From: Granulosicoccus sp045106195
GTDB lineage: Bacteria > Pseudomonadota > Gammaproteobacteria > Granulosicoccales > Granulosicoccaceae
Direction of reading: 5' to 3'
DNA length: 64,000 bases
Assembly: GCA_045106195.1 (NCBI GenBank)
Contig: JBGCEH010000009.1
Span: 310,001-374,000 of the forward strand
Numbering within the stretch: position 1 is the stretch's first letter; every line of letters starts with the position of its first letter. Position numbers and translations under genes: made by a program. Under the pieces are notes generated by a model that did not search any database, was not told the DNA's origin, and saw only the letters and a program-made list of their open reading frames with translations. Below, in pieces: positions 52,790 through 61,720 of this stretch.

Positions 52790-54472
52790 TCAACGCTCAT
52801 TCAACCATTCCGGCGGCTTTTCAGGTGAACGACCAGTACATGCCGTATGCGCACAGTCAGCCAAACTGCCAAAGAGCACCTCACATCCGGATAAGCCTGG
52901 CCCATAGTGAGCGTACTTGCCAGAATTGGTCATCACGGTGCGGGCGTTAACGGGAAACAAGGGCCTGGATATAGAACACCAACAAATGTCGGGCACAACT
53001 TGCGCACCCAGCGCTTCAAGTTGAGCCAGCACCCCGGATAGTTCAACCTCGTGCAAAATATCGCGACCAACCGTCAGAATGACATCCACACCATCGGCGA
53101 TGGTTCGATCTCCCATTAATGTTGCGAATTTTTGACATTCGGCCGCTGATAGATGCGGGCTGCCTAATGCAATGAGATCGACAGCTTGATGAGACCGATT
53201 GAATGCAGACCAAGCGTTTAGAATATCGTTTGTTCTTATGTTTCTGCGTGGCAGATTATGATCAGTTGAAAAATGAGCTTCCGGTGTTACGCCTTCAACA
53301 TGCAACATGGGAGCACCGGAGGTTGTACCGAATGCTGCACAAAGTGCCTTCAGATCGTCATCTGAGGGATGACTGTTTTCAAGACCTAGTAAAATTGGGA
53401 TACGATCAGGCGCACACTGACCGACAACCCATCCCAGCAGCGGCCAGAACGACTCATCGGCATCGTCTATCCATTCAACATTAACAATCATTGCCGGCTG
53501 GCGTTCACCCTCCTTGTACATGCCGACCTCCGGGACGCGCCCGGTCATCGCCATGAAAAGATCAAGAAAATCCGGATGTTTATTTGTGCGTGCACCAATA
53601 ACGGAATTTGCATAAACCACGGCATTGGATTCTGCCCAGGCTACCGACTCTCCCAGAACGGGCTTGTCCTGACGTAAATACGGTGCGCAGGTAAAGCTTG
53701 GCTCAGCCCCCATTGCCACGTAGGCATCCGCAAGCGCTTGTGCAGGGACGCCAAAATCATCATCAATACCTTGACTTCTCCAGTGGGCATAGTCCACCGA
53801 AATGGCATTCATCGTTGTTGGTACACAAACCTTGCCGCCCATATCCTTCACGGTTTGTGCAAAGGTGAGATTGGCAGGACTGGCGAATATGCATCCGTCG
53901 ATATGAACGCGGGTGATATCGATCATGGCCTCGGCACCATGAACCAGGCCCATAGTGCAAATGGTGCTCATGGCGACCTGAAGTGCAGCGCCCTGCTCAC
54001 CATCCAGCATTTTCTGATCGCCGGCCGTAAGACTCATCGTTGAGTTGTCCAGAGTGTGTAGATCTATCGACAGCTCTCCGGCCTTTAGAGTGCCGTTGCA
54101 AAGCTGCGCAACAGTTTCTTGCGCAAATTGATCATAGGCTTGCTCGTCAAGCCTGACGACGGCTATGGACGCATCGAACATGGTGTTGCCAACGACAGCA
54201 CCCAGAGTCAGAACATCCTCAGCCTCGCGAAAGACCAACGCTGCAGGGGCCTTGCCAATCAGTGCAAGACCCAGAAGCACCGCACTTCCCGTGCAGGAGC
54301 CACGGGAAGAAGGCATCATGACGACTTTTCCGGCGACACATTCTCCGCGTTGCGGGTGATGAGCATCGACAATCACGCCTGTTTGGGGATGAACCCCACC
54401 CCAGAAACTAAGCGCAACATCACATACCAGTAGCGAGCCACGGGTATCGACGTTTTGTATCAGATAACCGAT
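52790..54472 (-). CDS. Aconitase X (fused DUF126-DUF521), possible cis-3-hydroxyproline dehydratase
   Basis: The swivel DUF126 domain comes first (LSFWGGVHPQTG, HHPQRGECVAGKVVM, PSSRGSCTGSAVL), and the larger DUF521 catalytic domain follows (LTAGDQKMLDGEQGAALQVA, THVHIDGC-type segment RVHIDGCIFASPA, YANSVIGARTNKHPD, GSPHLS). Fused aconitase X enzymes in bacteria dehydrate cis-3-hydroxyproline to a pyrroline carboxylate; others act on mevalonate 5-phosphate in archaea. The first canonical in-frame start is a GTG at 54376, which would cut off the conserved LSFWGG block. The frame is open upstream but offers only CTG 54463, ATC 54472 or ATT 54478 near a CGGAG. I extend to 54472 for that reason. 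Confidence 0.85.
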   Translation of the reverse strand: MGYLIQNVDTRGSLLVCDVALSFWGGVHPQTGVIVDAHHPQRGECVAGKVVMMPSSRGSCTGSAVLLGLALIGKAPAALVFREAEDVLTLGAVVGNTMFDASIAVVRLDEQAYDQFAQETVAQLCNGTLKAGELSIDLHTLDNSTMSLTAGDQKMLDGEQGAALQVAMSTICTMGLVHGAEAMIDITRVHIDGCIFASPANLTFAQTVKDMGGKVCVPTTMNAISVDYAHWRSQGIDDDFGVPAQALADAYVAMGAEPSFTCAPYLRQDKPVLGESVAWAESNAVVYANSVIGARTNKHPDFLDLFMAMTGRVPEVGMYKEGERQPAMIVNVEWIDDADESFWPLLGWVVGQCAPDRIPILLGLENSHPSDDDLKALCAAFGTTSGAPMLHVEGVTPEAHFSTDHNLPRRNIRTNDILNAWSAFNRSHQAVDLIALGSPHLSAAECQKFATLMGDRTIADGVDVILTVGRDILHEVELSGVLAQLEALGAQVVPDICWCSISRPLFPVNARTVMTNSGKYAHYGPGLSGCEVLFGSLADCAHTACTGRSPEKPPEWLNER

Positions 54473-54536
54473 GACAATCTCCGAAAATTCAAATAACCAC
54501 CCACAGTGAAGGCTGTACTATCTGGTTTTCGGTTAG

Positions 54537-54881
54537 CTAGTCGTAGGCTGCGGTGATGATAACCTCAACCTTGAGAATATCACGCGCAAGTCTGGACTCT
54601 CCACAGGCCCTCGTTGGAGCATGCCCGGTGGGTACCCAATCATTCCATACGGCGTTGAATTCGGCGAAGTAGGCCATGTCGGAAAGCCAAACCGTTGCCT
54701 GGAGCATTTTCTCCCGAGACGAGCCAGCTTGCGTGAGTAAGGCATCAACCCGCCCCAGACAATCGACAGCTTGCTCGGTAACGGTTTCTCCGTCTCCCAC
54801 TTGTCCCGTCAAATAGACGACCCCATTGTGCTTGACAATCTTGCTGCTGCGCTCGTTGGTGTCCTGTCGTTCAATTGTCAT
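54537..54881 (-). CDS. RidA/YjgF family protein
   Basis: This 114-residue protein consists of the trimeric RidA fold alone: VVYLTGQVGDGETVTEQA, LLTQAGSSREKMLQATVWL, GHAPTRACGESRLA and the C-terminal VEVIITAA. RidA proteins hydrolyse reactive enamine/imine intermediates; the catalytic Arg is present in PTRACGE. It lies 64 bp or less upstream of the aconitase X gene on the same strand. Because aconitase X yields an imino acid from hydroxyproline, a role in clearing or hydrolysing that imine is plausible. Confidence 0.93.
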   Translation of the reverse strand: MTIERQDTNERSSKIVKHNGVVYLTGQVGDGETVTEQAVDCLGRVDALLTQAGSSREKMLQATVWLSDMAYFAEFNAVWNDWVPTGHAPTRACGESRLARDILKVEVIITAAYD

Positions 54882-55236
54882 GCGTATTCAGCCTTTACTA
54901 TTAGTGAGAGTTTACCTGCCGGAAGTTTACACCAGAGCTCCAGGCCGGATTGGCTTCCGAAGGGGAAATACAGACTTGATAATGCCACCAGCAAGTCTCT
55001 GGCTGCGTATCAGTGCATCAAGGCAGACCCGCAAGCCTGTCGATTTGCGTGGCGAGGCGAGTGTAATAGGAATGCCCGCGATAGATCAAAGATATCTGTA
55101 ACCTGTCATAAGCGCGCAGGCAGTAATCCATGCGCACACCAACACCGTCAATGCCCGATATTCGCGTGGAAAAAGAATAGACGTCTACGCTATTCGACAT
55201 AATTCCATTATTGCCCGTTCCAGGAGAAAACCTGAT
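54882..55236. other. Divergent intergenic region between RidA and HAD phosphatase genes
   Basis: About 355 bp contain overlapping short frames on both strands without recognisable products. Presumably the two promoters lie here. I see no RNA gene or strong hairpin. Confidence 0.4.
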
Positions 55237-55962
55237 ATGCCAACCACCACCGGTCGATCTCAAAACGCGTCTGACTCGCCGTTGGAAATGATTGCCATCG
55301 ACCTCGACGGCACTCTTGTTGACTCCGTCGGTGATTTGCACGCGGCCGTGGTACGCATGCAAAAAACAACACATAGAGATACAGCATCGATTGAAGATGT
55401 TCGTCATTGGGTGGGCAACGGTATTGAACGCCTCGTACATCGAGCAATGACAGGTTCCATGGACGAAGATGCTTCAGCTGATATCTTCGATGTTGCGCTA
55501 GCGGCCTTCCTGACAGCGTACGACGACACTAACGGCACTGCGTCACAGCTATATCCAGGTGTTGAATCAGGCCTCGAGTGGCTAACGACGCTCAAGATAC
55601 CACTCGTGTGTGTCACCAATAAAGCTGGACGTTTCTCGCGCCCTCTGGTTCGCGCCCTCGGTATCGACAAGTATTTCAAACATCATATTGCTGGTGATGA
55701 CGTAGAGAACAAGAAACCACATCCCGCAGCGTTACTAGAAGCAGCAAGGTTATCTAACGCAAGGCCTGCACATTGCCTGGTTATTGGTGACTCAATCTCG
55801 GATATCCGCGCCGGGCGAGCCGCTGACTTCTCGGTGGTGGCTGTCACTTATGGTTACAACCACGGACGATCAGTGTCCAGTCTTACGGGGAGTGATCAAC
55901 CCGATGCCGCTATCGACTCCTTCGATGAGTTACCCAAGGTCCTATCAACGTACAAGCGCTGA
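55237..55962 (+). CDS. gph: HAD-family phosphatase, phosphoglycolate phosphatase-like
   Basis: This 241-residue HAD hydrolase has the nucleophile motif DLDGTLVDS (Asp22, Asp24), motif II VCVTNKAG, Lys in ENKKPHPAAL, and motif IV GDSISDIRAGRAA. The helical cap (about 37-110) begins VGNGIERLV, which is characteristic of Gph. It dephosphorylates 2-phosphoglycolate in the best-studied members. The start has AGGAG nine bases upstream. It is followed by RidA and DUF1028 genes, not the usual rpe/trpE neighbours, so another small phosphate ester is possible. Confidence 0.9.
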   Translation: MPTTTGRSQNASDSPLEMIAIDLDGTLVDSVGDLHAAVVRMQKTTHRDTASIEDVRHWVGNGIERLVHRAMTGSMDEDASADIFDVALAAFLTAYDDTNGTASQLYPGVESGLEWLTTLKIPLVCVTNKAGRFSRPLVRALGIDKYFKHHIAGDDVENKKPHPAALLEAARLSNARPAHCLVIGDSISDIRAGRAADFSVVAVTYGYNHGRSVSSLTGSDQPDAAIDSFDELPKVLSTYKR

Positions 55963-56066
55963 AATGAGTTGTATAGTGAAAAGCCAGCAACAGTCTGAGA
56001 GTAGCAGAATCAATTGCAACCTGATTGTCAACGCCGCACTCGTGGTGCCGATGAGAACAACCCTAA

Positions 56067-56483
56067 ATGACCTTACATAAACGAATCAGACCCTTTAATA
56101 CGAAAGAGACCTACCCAGAGCAACAGCTCGACAACGACTTGTGCCAGGCAGTCGTTGCCAGAGGCACCATGGTTTTCCTGCGTGGCCAGATATCCCAGGA
56201 TCTGGACAGTCGGGAAAGCCTGCATATCGGTGATGCTGGTCGGCAAGCTGAAAAAGCCATGCAGAACATCCAGATGTTATTGGAAGAATCCGGTACTACT
56301 ATGGAATCCATCTGCCGGGTCGTGGTCTACCTGACCGATATTCGCTACAGGGAAGCGGTGTACCAGGAAATGGGCAAGTGGCTAAAAGGCATCTATCCTG
56401 TTTCGACAGGTCTTGTTGTCTCTGCATTGGCCCGTCCGGAATGGATCGTCGAAATTGAGGTGACTGCGGTCATTCCCGAGTGA
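56067..56483 (+). CDS. RidA family protein (second copy)
   Basis: This 138-residue RidA-fold protein of a different subgroup has an N-terminal extension (INRPFNTKETYPEQQLDNDL-like), MVFLRGQISQDLD, MQNIQMLLEESGTTMESI, VVYLTDIRYR and GLVVSALARPEWIVEIEV. The catalytic Arg position is less clear here than in the 54537 copy (the segment reads VSTGLVVSALARPE), so it may not be an imine deaminase. DUF1028 follows within 76 bp, a combination often seen together. Confidence 0.9.
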   Translation: MTLHKRIRPFNTKETYPEQQLDNDLCQAVVARGTMVFLRGQISQDLDSRESLHIGDAGRQAEKAMQNIQMLLEESGTTMESICRVVVYLTDIRYREAVYQEMGKWLKGIYPVSTGLVVSALARPEWIVEIEVTAVIPE

Positions 56484-56558
56484 GGCACACCGACACGGTG
56501 CACATGAATAGCACCTCGCAGACAGTTCACAAACACCAGAGGCCATGAGGAAAAAAAC

Positions 56559-57236
56559 ATGACATTTTCAATTGCGGGACGATGCGAACGTACTGGCATG
56601 TTCGGTGTGGCCATAGCGACTTCGTCAATCTGTGTCGGTTCGCGTTGTCCTCATGCCCGGGCCGGCATCGGTGCCGTCGCAACGCAGAACATCACCGACC
56701 CGCATCTTGCCAATCTGGTATTGGATAGACTGGCAGCTGGGGACGATGCATCAAAGGCCGTTCAACACGTCGTGAAAAATCGGGATCATATCGATTACCG
56801 CCAGCTAACAGCAATTGATTCAAATGGCGCTACTTCGCATTTTACAGGCTCTCGCATTCTTGGAACTCATGCCGTTCAAGAGGCCGATAACTGCATAGCA
56901 GCGGGCAATATGCTGAGTTCTACCGATGTTATCGATTATATGACCGGCGCATTCAACACCGATATCAGTGCACATCTTGGAGAACGCTTACTCACCGCCC
57001 TTGAAGCCGGAATCAGCGCTGGTGGAGAACAAGGCCCGGTGCACTCAGCAGCGCTGAAGGTGGTAGATAAAATGCCCTTTGCCCTCATTGACTTGCGAGT
57101 TGACTGGCACGATACGAACCCAACGGCCGCGTTACGATACCTATGGACAGCGTATGAGCCACAAATGCTGGACTATCTCAATCGTGCGAAGAATCCGACA
57201 GCAGCACCCAGCTATGGCGTTGCTGGTGATCCCTAG
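56559..57236 (+). CDS. DUF1028 family protein (Ntn-hydrolase-like fold)
   Basis: This 225-residue protein matches DUF1028 along its whole length: TFSIAGRCERTGMFGVAIAT, VGSRCPHARAGIGAVATQNI and PHLANLVLDRLAAGDDA. TGSRILGTHAVQEADN and NMLSSTDVIDYM follow, and GEQGPVHSAAL comes near the end. Members resemble N-terminal nucleophile hydrolases and often neighbour RidA or peptidase genes; the reaction is unknown to me. The start is preceded by GAGGA. It is probably in one transcript with the RidA gene before it. Confidence 0.9.
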   Translation: MTFSIAGRCERTGMFGVAIATSSICVGSRCPHARAGIGAVATQNITDPHLANLVLDRLAAGDDASKAVQHVVKNRDHIDYRQLTAIDSNGATSHFTGSRILGTHAVQEADNCIAAGNMLSSTDVIDYMTGAFNTDISAHLGERLLTALEAGISAGGEQGPVHSAALKVVDKMPFALIDLRVDWHDTNPTAALRYLWTAYEPQMLDYLNRAKNPTAAPSYGVAGDP

Positions 57237-57269
57237 CATCAGGTTTTAGCCCATATTACTGCGTCTCAA

Positions 57270-58313
57270 TCATGCTGTCATTTGCGCGATATCCACCAAA
57301 CAATGCTCCACGGCAGACCGTTTGATAGCTTCGATGACCTGCTGATTAACCATACCGTCACGTGCACTAACCAATGGCAACTGTTCCCCTCGAATAACGT
57401 TGACAAACTGATCGATTTGCCTGACGAGCGGGTCTGCAACTTCGAAGGGCATACGCATGGCACTGATAGGTTCCCACCAACTACGTTTTTGCTGATGCTG
57501 CCACAATGAAAGATCGGGAAGCGCCAGCGAACCGTGCGTGCCACCTATCTGATAGCACAACTCACTGGTAACCGGGTATGCGGGGTTCTCACGTGCTGTC
57601 AATTCCCAACTCCACGGCGCAACGGTGCAGTCAGAGACACTCAGCGTTCCCAGCGCACCGTCCGCGAACCGCATGAGAATCACACAGGTATCTTCTACCT
57701 CATGCTCACGCGTGATCGTTGACTCCATCGCCTGAACCTGTGCCACCTCACCGCACAGGTGGCGCAGCATATCGACATCATGAATCAGATTGATATAGAC
57801 GGGACCTGCTCCCGGCCGGGTTCGCCAGGCGATGTCAAAGTAATCGTCTGGCTTGTAGAACCAGGTGGTTGCCTGAACCGCTGTAATTCTTCCCAGCTGT
57901 CCATCGCTGATCATCTGTCTAGCCTTCGCCACCAGTGGGTTATGTCGCCTATGATGGCCTGTCAGAACCGACACAGATGCATTCTCGCTGGCCGTCACTA
58001 TCGCTTGGGCACCTGCCAGATCGACGGCCAACGGTTTTTCAACCAGCACGGGAATACCGGCCTGTATGCAGGCAAGCGCCTGTGGGACATGCTGCTGATT
58101 CGGCGTTGACAGTACAATACCGTCAGACAATCCAGCATCCAGCAGGCGGTCCAGCGAATCGAAGCACGCGGTATCAAACTCACCCGCCAGGGAGGCTGCT
58201 TGCGGATCAGGGTCAACCAGGGCAGCCAGAGACGCTAACTGGCTGTTGATAATAGCTCTGGCATGGCGTCTGCCGATGAGTCCGGCGCCGACAACCGCAA
58301 TTCGCTTTTTCAT
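57270..58313 (-). CDS. Gfo/Idh/MocA-family oxidoreductase
   Basis: This 347-residue complete dehydrogenase has Rossmann motif VVGAGLIGRRHA (7-18), EKP at 92-94 (VEKPLAVDLAGAQ), and the downstream HHRRHNP and HDVDMLRHL segments that supply the active-site His/Asp. It oxidises a sugar, inositol or similar polyol with NAD(P). It is not closely similar to the fragment at 1-540 beyond family features. The gene converges with DUF1028 and is divergent from a small lipoprotein with only 36 bp between starts. Confidence 0.93.
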   Translation of the reverse strand: MKKRIAVVGAGLIGRRHARAIINSQLASLAALVDPDPQAASLAGEFDTACFDSLDRLLDAGLSDGIVLSTPNQQHVPQALACIQAGIPVLVEKPLAVDLAGAQAIVTASENASVSVLTGHHRRHNPLVAKARQMISDGQLGRITAVQATTWFYKPDDYFDIAWRTRPGAGPVYINLIHDVDMLRHLCGEVAQVQAMESTITREHEVEDTCVILMRFADGALGTLSVSDCTVAPWSWELTARENPAYPVTSELCYQIGGTHGSLALPDLSLWQHQQKRSWWEPISAMRMPFEVADPLVRQIDQFVNVIRGEQLPLVSARDGMVNQQVIEAIKRSAVEHCLVDIAQMTA

Positions 58314-58349
58314 GCCATCATATCCTGATACTAAATAGTTGGATTTATC

Positions 58350-59030
58350 GTGAAAAGTTACCTCCCTAGCTTACCTGTTATTGCCCTCATACTCGCCGGA
58401 TGCGATCCCGTATCCGAGCGTGAATGTGATGTGTTCGACCACCCTGATCTTGCACAATGGCAGGCTGACACGACAGAGGCAACAGTCAGGTATATGAGTA
58501 CAGATGGAACCATCATGGATTTCAACCGGCAAGCGCCAGTCCTGAACATGCCTTTTATCGGCTCTGATGGCTCTAGCAACGATGAGGATGTTATCTGCGA
58601 ACTAAGCGCACGAATTCGCTTGCTGGCTACAGACAATACACTTGCGTTAACCAGCATCTACGAACAGCAAGAGCAGTTGCTGCTGGAATCGGAGGATGAA
58701 GCCCTGCTGATTAACCACCTCGTCGAGGCGCCTGCGGGCACGGAGCTCGTCGGCAGCTTTCTAGCCGACATCAGCGACGACAGAACACGTTTCAACATCA
58801 ATCCCTTACTGGTCATTTATCTTGACGCCGATGTCGACAGCGAGGAGATTGGTGGGCAATCCTACGAGGATGTGATTCGAGTGAACACATTTGATCCCAG
58901 TCCGGGTTCGGCAGTGGAACCTGGCAAGGCCATCGATCATATCAAGCAGATCGTGGTTGCCCGAGAGTTTGGTATCGTTGCGTTTACGGACGTTGACGAC
59001 AGGGAATTTGTAAGAGTACCTATTGAATGA
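58350..59030 (+). CDS. Hypothetical lipoprotein
   Basis: The product has 226 residues and a GTG start. Its lipoprotein signal is LPVIALILAGC; the mature part is acidic, with Cys pairs (ECDVF, VICELS), a Glu-rich helical centre (about 105-125) and a C-terminal beta-rich segment. I recognise no domain. It is adjacent to but divergent from the Gfo/Idh/MocA gene and upstream of xsc with a promoter-sized gap, so no operon partner is evident. Confidence 0.75.
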   Translation: MKSYLPSLPVIALILAGCDPVSERECDVFDHPDLAQWQADTTEATVRYMSTDGTIMDFNRQAPVLNMPFIGSDGSSNDEDVICELSARIRLLATDNTLALTSIYEQQEQLLLESEDEALLINHLVEAPAGTELVGSFLADISDDRTRFNINPLLVIYLDADVDSEEIGGQSYEDVIRVNTFDPSPGSAVEPGKAIDHIKQIVVAREFGIVAFTDVDDREFVRVPIE

Positions 59031-59061
59031 GGGGCTTCTTCACTTTTAGAAACGTTTAGGC

Positions 59062-59071
59062 GCTAATTAGC
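59062..59071. promoter_or_regulatory. Palindrome upstream of xsc
   Basis: GCTAATTAGC is a perfect 10-bp palindrome about 215 bp upstream of the xsc start, and a TTGACA hexamer (59118-59123) follows without a convincing -10 at normal spacing. It could be a regulator site for xsc, but short palindromes occur by chance. Confidence 0.25.
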
Positions 59072-59286
59072 AGAATTTGTGAAATATCAAGCTCAAAACT
59101 GTAAATTCCGACTTGTTTTGACACGACCAAATGCCGCTGTTCGTCGTATCAGAGCGCAAGCCCTGGTGCCACACGTCGAGTAACTCTGTACCAAGCACAG
59201 CTCTTTCGCGAAGTGGCTCTGATCTCTATCATCCATACACTACAACCAGTTTCAGCCACCTACCTAGACCGCAGGAGTATTGCACC

Positions 59287-61068
59287 GTGAAAATGACTAC
59301 CGAAGAGGCCTTCATCAAGGTTCTCCAGATGCACGGAATCGAACATGCGTTCGGAATCATTGGATCGGCCATGATGCCAATTTCCGATCTGTTCCCGGAA
59401 GCCGGTATTAAATTCTGGGATTGCGCCCATGAATGCAACGCTGGCATGAGCGCAGATGGGTACACTCGTGCGACAGGCAAGATGTCAATGGCGATCGCAC
59501 AGAACGGCCCCGGCATTACTAATTTTGTTACGCCCATAAAAACAGCTTATTGGAACCACACACCGATGCTGTTGGTTACACCACAAGCCGCGAACAAAAG
59601 TATCGGTCAAGGTGGATTTCAGGAGATCAAACAGATGGCCCTGTTTGAAGACATGGTTGCCTACCAGGAAGAGGTTCGTGATCCATCGCGCGTTGCTGAG
59701 GTCCTTAATCGTGTTATCGAGCAGGCGTTTCGCCTGTGCGGCCCGGCTCAGATCAATATCCCGCGAGATTACTGGACTCAGGTCATCGATATCGAGCTAC
59801 CACAGGTGGTACGCCTGGAACGTCCGCGCGGCGGAGCTGCTGCGATCGATGCAGCTGCCAAACTTCTATCCGAAGCCAAATTCCCGGTCATGCTGAACGG
59901 TGCTGGTGTCGTCATCGGAGGAGCAATCGAATCCTCAGCAGCGCTGGCTGAAAAACTGGATGCACCTGTTTGCTGCAACTATCAGCATAATGATGCGTTT
60001 CCGGGCTCACACGAATTATCCATGGGTCCGCTGGGCTACAATGGATCAAAGGCTGCCATGCAGATCATTGCCAAAGCGGACGTCGTACTGGCACTGGGAA
60101 CTCGCCTTAATCCGTTCTCGACACTCCCTGGCTATGGAATTGACTACTGGCCAAAAGATGCCAAACTGATTCAAGTTGACATCAATGCGGAAAGGATCGG
60201 ATTAACCAAGCGCGTTGACGTCGCAATCCAGGGTGATGCCAATTATGTCGCACGGGAATTACTCGCCAAACTGAGTGCAACTGCAGGCGATGCCGGCCGT
60301 GCTGAGCGTCGCAGCGAGATCAAGCATACAAAAGATCGTTGGGCCCAAGAACTTGTCTCCATGGAACACGAGGAAGACAACGACCCGGGTATCGATTGGA
60401 ATGAACGTGCGCGCAACCGCGAGCCTGATCGAATGTCTCCGCGTAATGCATGGCTGGCTATTCGCGATTCCCTACCTGAAGATGTCATTATCTCTAGCGA
60501 CATCGGCAACAACTGTGCGATCGGCAATGCCTACCCGACATTCGAAAAAGGACGTAAATACCTTGCTCCTGGCCTGTTTGGTCCTTGCGGCTATGGCCTG
60601 CCCGCCATTCTTGGTGCAAAAATTGGCTGTCCGGATGTGCCGGTCGTAGGATTTGCCGGTGACGGGGCCTTCGGCATTTCCATGAACGAAATGACGGCCT
60701 GTGGACGCAATGACTGGCCAGCGATCACCATGGTTATTTTCCGTAACTACCAATGGGGTGCAGAGAAACGGAATACCACGTTGTGGTACGACGACAACTT
60801 TGTGGGCACTGAACTCAACCAGGGCGTCGAGTACGCGAAAATTGCCGATGCCTGTGGCCTCAAAGGTGTGAAAGTTTTCAACACTGATGAATTGACTGAA
60901 GCATTGACCACGGCTGTAACAGAGCAGATGAACGACAATGTAACTACCTTCATAGAGGTGGTTCTCAACCAGGAGCTGGGTGAGCCGTTCCGTCGCGACG
61001 CTATGAAAGCACCTAACAAGGTTGCCGGAATAAGCAAGAGTGACATGCGACCTCAACAGATTTCCTGA
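59287..61068 (+). CDS. xsc: Sulfoacetaldehyde acetyltransferase
   Basis: This ThDP enzyme converts sulfoacetaldehyde and phosphate to acetyl phosphate and sulfite, the key step in taurine and isethionate degradation. The 593-residue protein begins MKMTTEEAFIKVLQMHGIE, as known Xsc proteins do. That start is the GTG at 59287, nine bases after AGGAG; the longer frame from 59131 is non-family sequence. SAMMPISDLFPEAGI, FWDCAHECNAGMSADGYTR, NGPGITNFVTP and the ThDP motif GDGAFGISMNEMTACGRN match the Xsc subgroup, as opposed to acetolactate synthase. No pta, taurine aminotransferase or taurine transporter lies beside it. A terminator follows directly. Confidence 0.96.
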   Translation: MKMTTEEAFIKVLQMHGIEHAFGIIGSAMMPISDLFPEAGIKFWDCAHECNAGMSADGYTRATGKMSMAIAQNGPGITNFVTPIKTAYWNHTPMLLVTPQAANKSIGQGGFQEIKQMALFEDMVAYQEEVRDPSRVAEVLNRVIEQAFRLCGPAQINIPRDYWTQVIDIELPQVVRLERPRGGAAAIDAAAKLLSEAKFPVMLNGAGVVIGGAIESSAALAEKLDAPVCCNYQHNDAFPGSHELSMGPLGYNGSKAAMQIIAKADVVLALGTRLNPFSTLPGYGIDYWPKDAKLIQVDINAERIGLTKRVDVAIQGDANYVARELLAKLSATAGDAGRAERRSEIKHTKDRWAQELVSMEHEEDNDPGIDWNERARNREPDRMSPRNAWLAIRDSLPEDVIISSDIGNNCAIGNAYPTFEKGRKYLAPGLFGPCGYGLPAILGAKIGCPDVPVVGFAGDGAFGISMNEMTACGRNDWPAITMVIFRNYQWGAEKRNTTLWYDDNFVGTELNQGVEYAKIADACGLKGVKVFNTDELTEALTTAVTEQMNDNVTTFIEVVLNQELGEPFRRDAMKAPNKVAGISKSDMRPQQIS

Positions 61069-61101
61069 GCCGGCTCGTCACACGCAAGGGTTACACGAAA
61101 G

Positions 61102-61134
61102 CGCGGTGCAGCTCGTTTACACCGCGTCTTTCTT
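61102..61134 (+). terminator. Rho-independent terminator of xsc
   Basis: CGCGGTG (61102-61108) pairs perfectly with CACCGCG (61120-61126) across an 11-base loop, and a T-rich run (TCTTTCTT) follows. It sits 34 bp after the xsc stop. The remaining 250 bp up to the next gene show no feature. Confidence 0.75.
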
Positions 61135-61381
61135 GCCTGCTTGCCTTTGAAAAAATTCAGTGTATGGTTACACGGATAGTTAATGTCCATTGCTACTGCA
61201 ATAGGTCGCCATCAAAATCCCTCGACTAACGTTCGATCCATTCAGCTTGAAAATTCCTGGTAAATTAAGTGATCAACACGCCGCTAACGACAGTATAATC
61301 CGATAGTCAAAATTCGGACTTGCCCAAGCGGTCCAATTCATACCTAATGCCGATTTTCACCCATCTACGTTTATCTGTTGC

Positions 61382-61621
61382 ATGAGTGCCCGATCGCGTC
61401 CACGCGCACTGTGTTCCTCCTGTCGGGCATACTGCTACGATGACAGCGCTATAGCTAAGCCTTGCAATGCTGCAGAATCGCAGGGAACATGCAACGGCAC
61501 ATGGCAGGATCGGACGCGCCTCTCCGACTGGGTGAGTTGCAGAACCTGCACAGGTAGCGGATACGTTGGTAGCAAAAGATGCCTTGAATGCAGGCATAGT
61601 GGATGGATTCCCTATCGCTAG
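61382..61621 (+). CDS. Small Cys-rich, zinc-ribbon-like protein
   Basis: This 79-residue soluble protein has two Cys clusters: CSSCRAYC near the N-terminus, and CRTCTGSGYVGSKRCLEC in the second half. The latter has the CxxCxGxG spacing of DnaJ-type zinc fingers. The even spacing of CxxC pairs and a coherent C-terminus argue for a real zinc-binding protein. The name and role are unknown. It has no obvious ribosome site at the ATG and stands alone between xsc and a MATE gene. Confidence 0.6.
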   Translation: MSARSRPRALCSSCRAYCYDDSAIAKPCNAAESQGTCNGTWQDRTRLSDWVSCRTCTGSGYVGSKRCLECRHSGWIPYR

Positions 61622-61720
61622 CATCGCATCTGGCAGGTATTCCTCCTACAGCCCCGGAGCTATTCAAGCTCGCCTTTTTTGCTCTTTTATAAAGAATAGC
61701 CAAGTAACCGGGCGCCAGAC

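Noticed and set aside
54771..55202. 143-codon plus-strand frame
   Set aside because: It begins inside the RidA gene on the other strand and has no family features.
59118..59149. Sigma-70 promoter for xsc based on TTGACA
   Set aside because: No acceptable -10 at 16-18 bp; only TATCAG at 23 bp.
60472..61056. 194-codon minus-strand frame
   Set aside because: Shadow of xsc.
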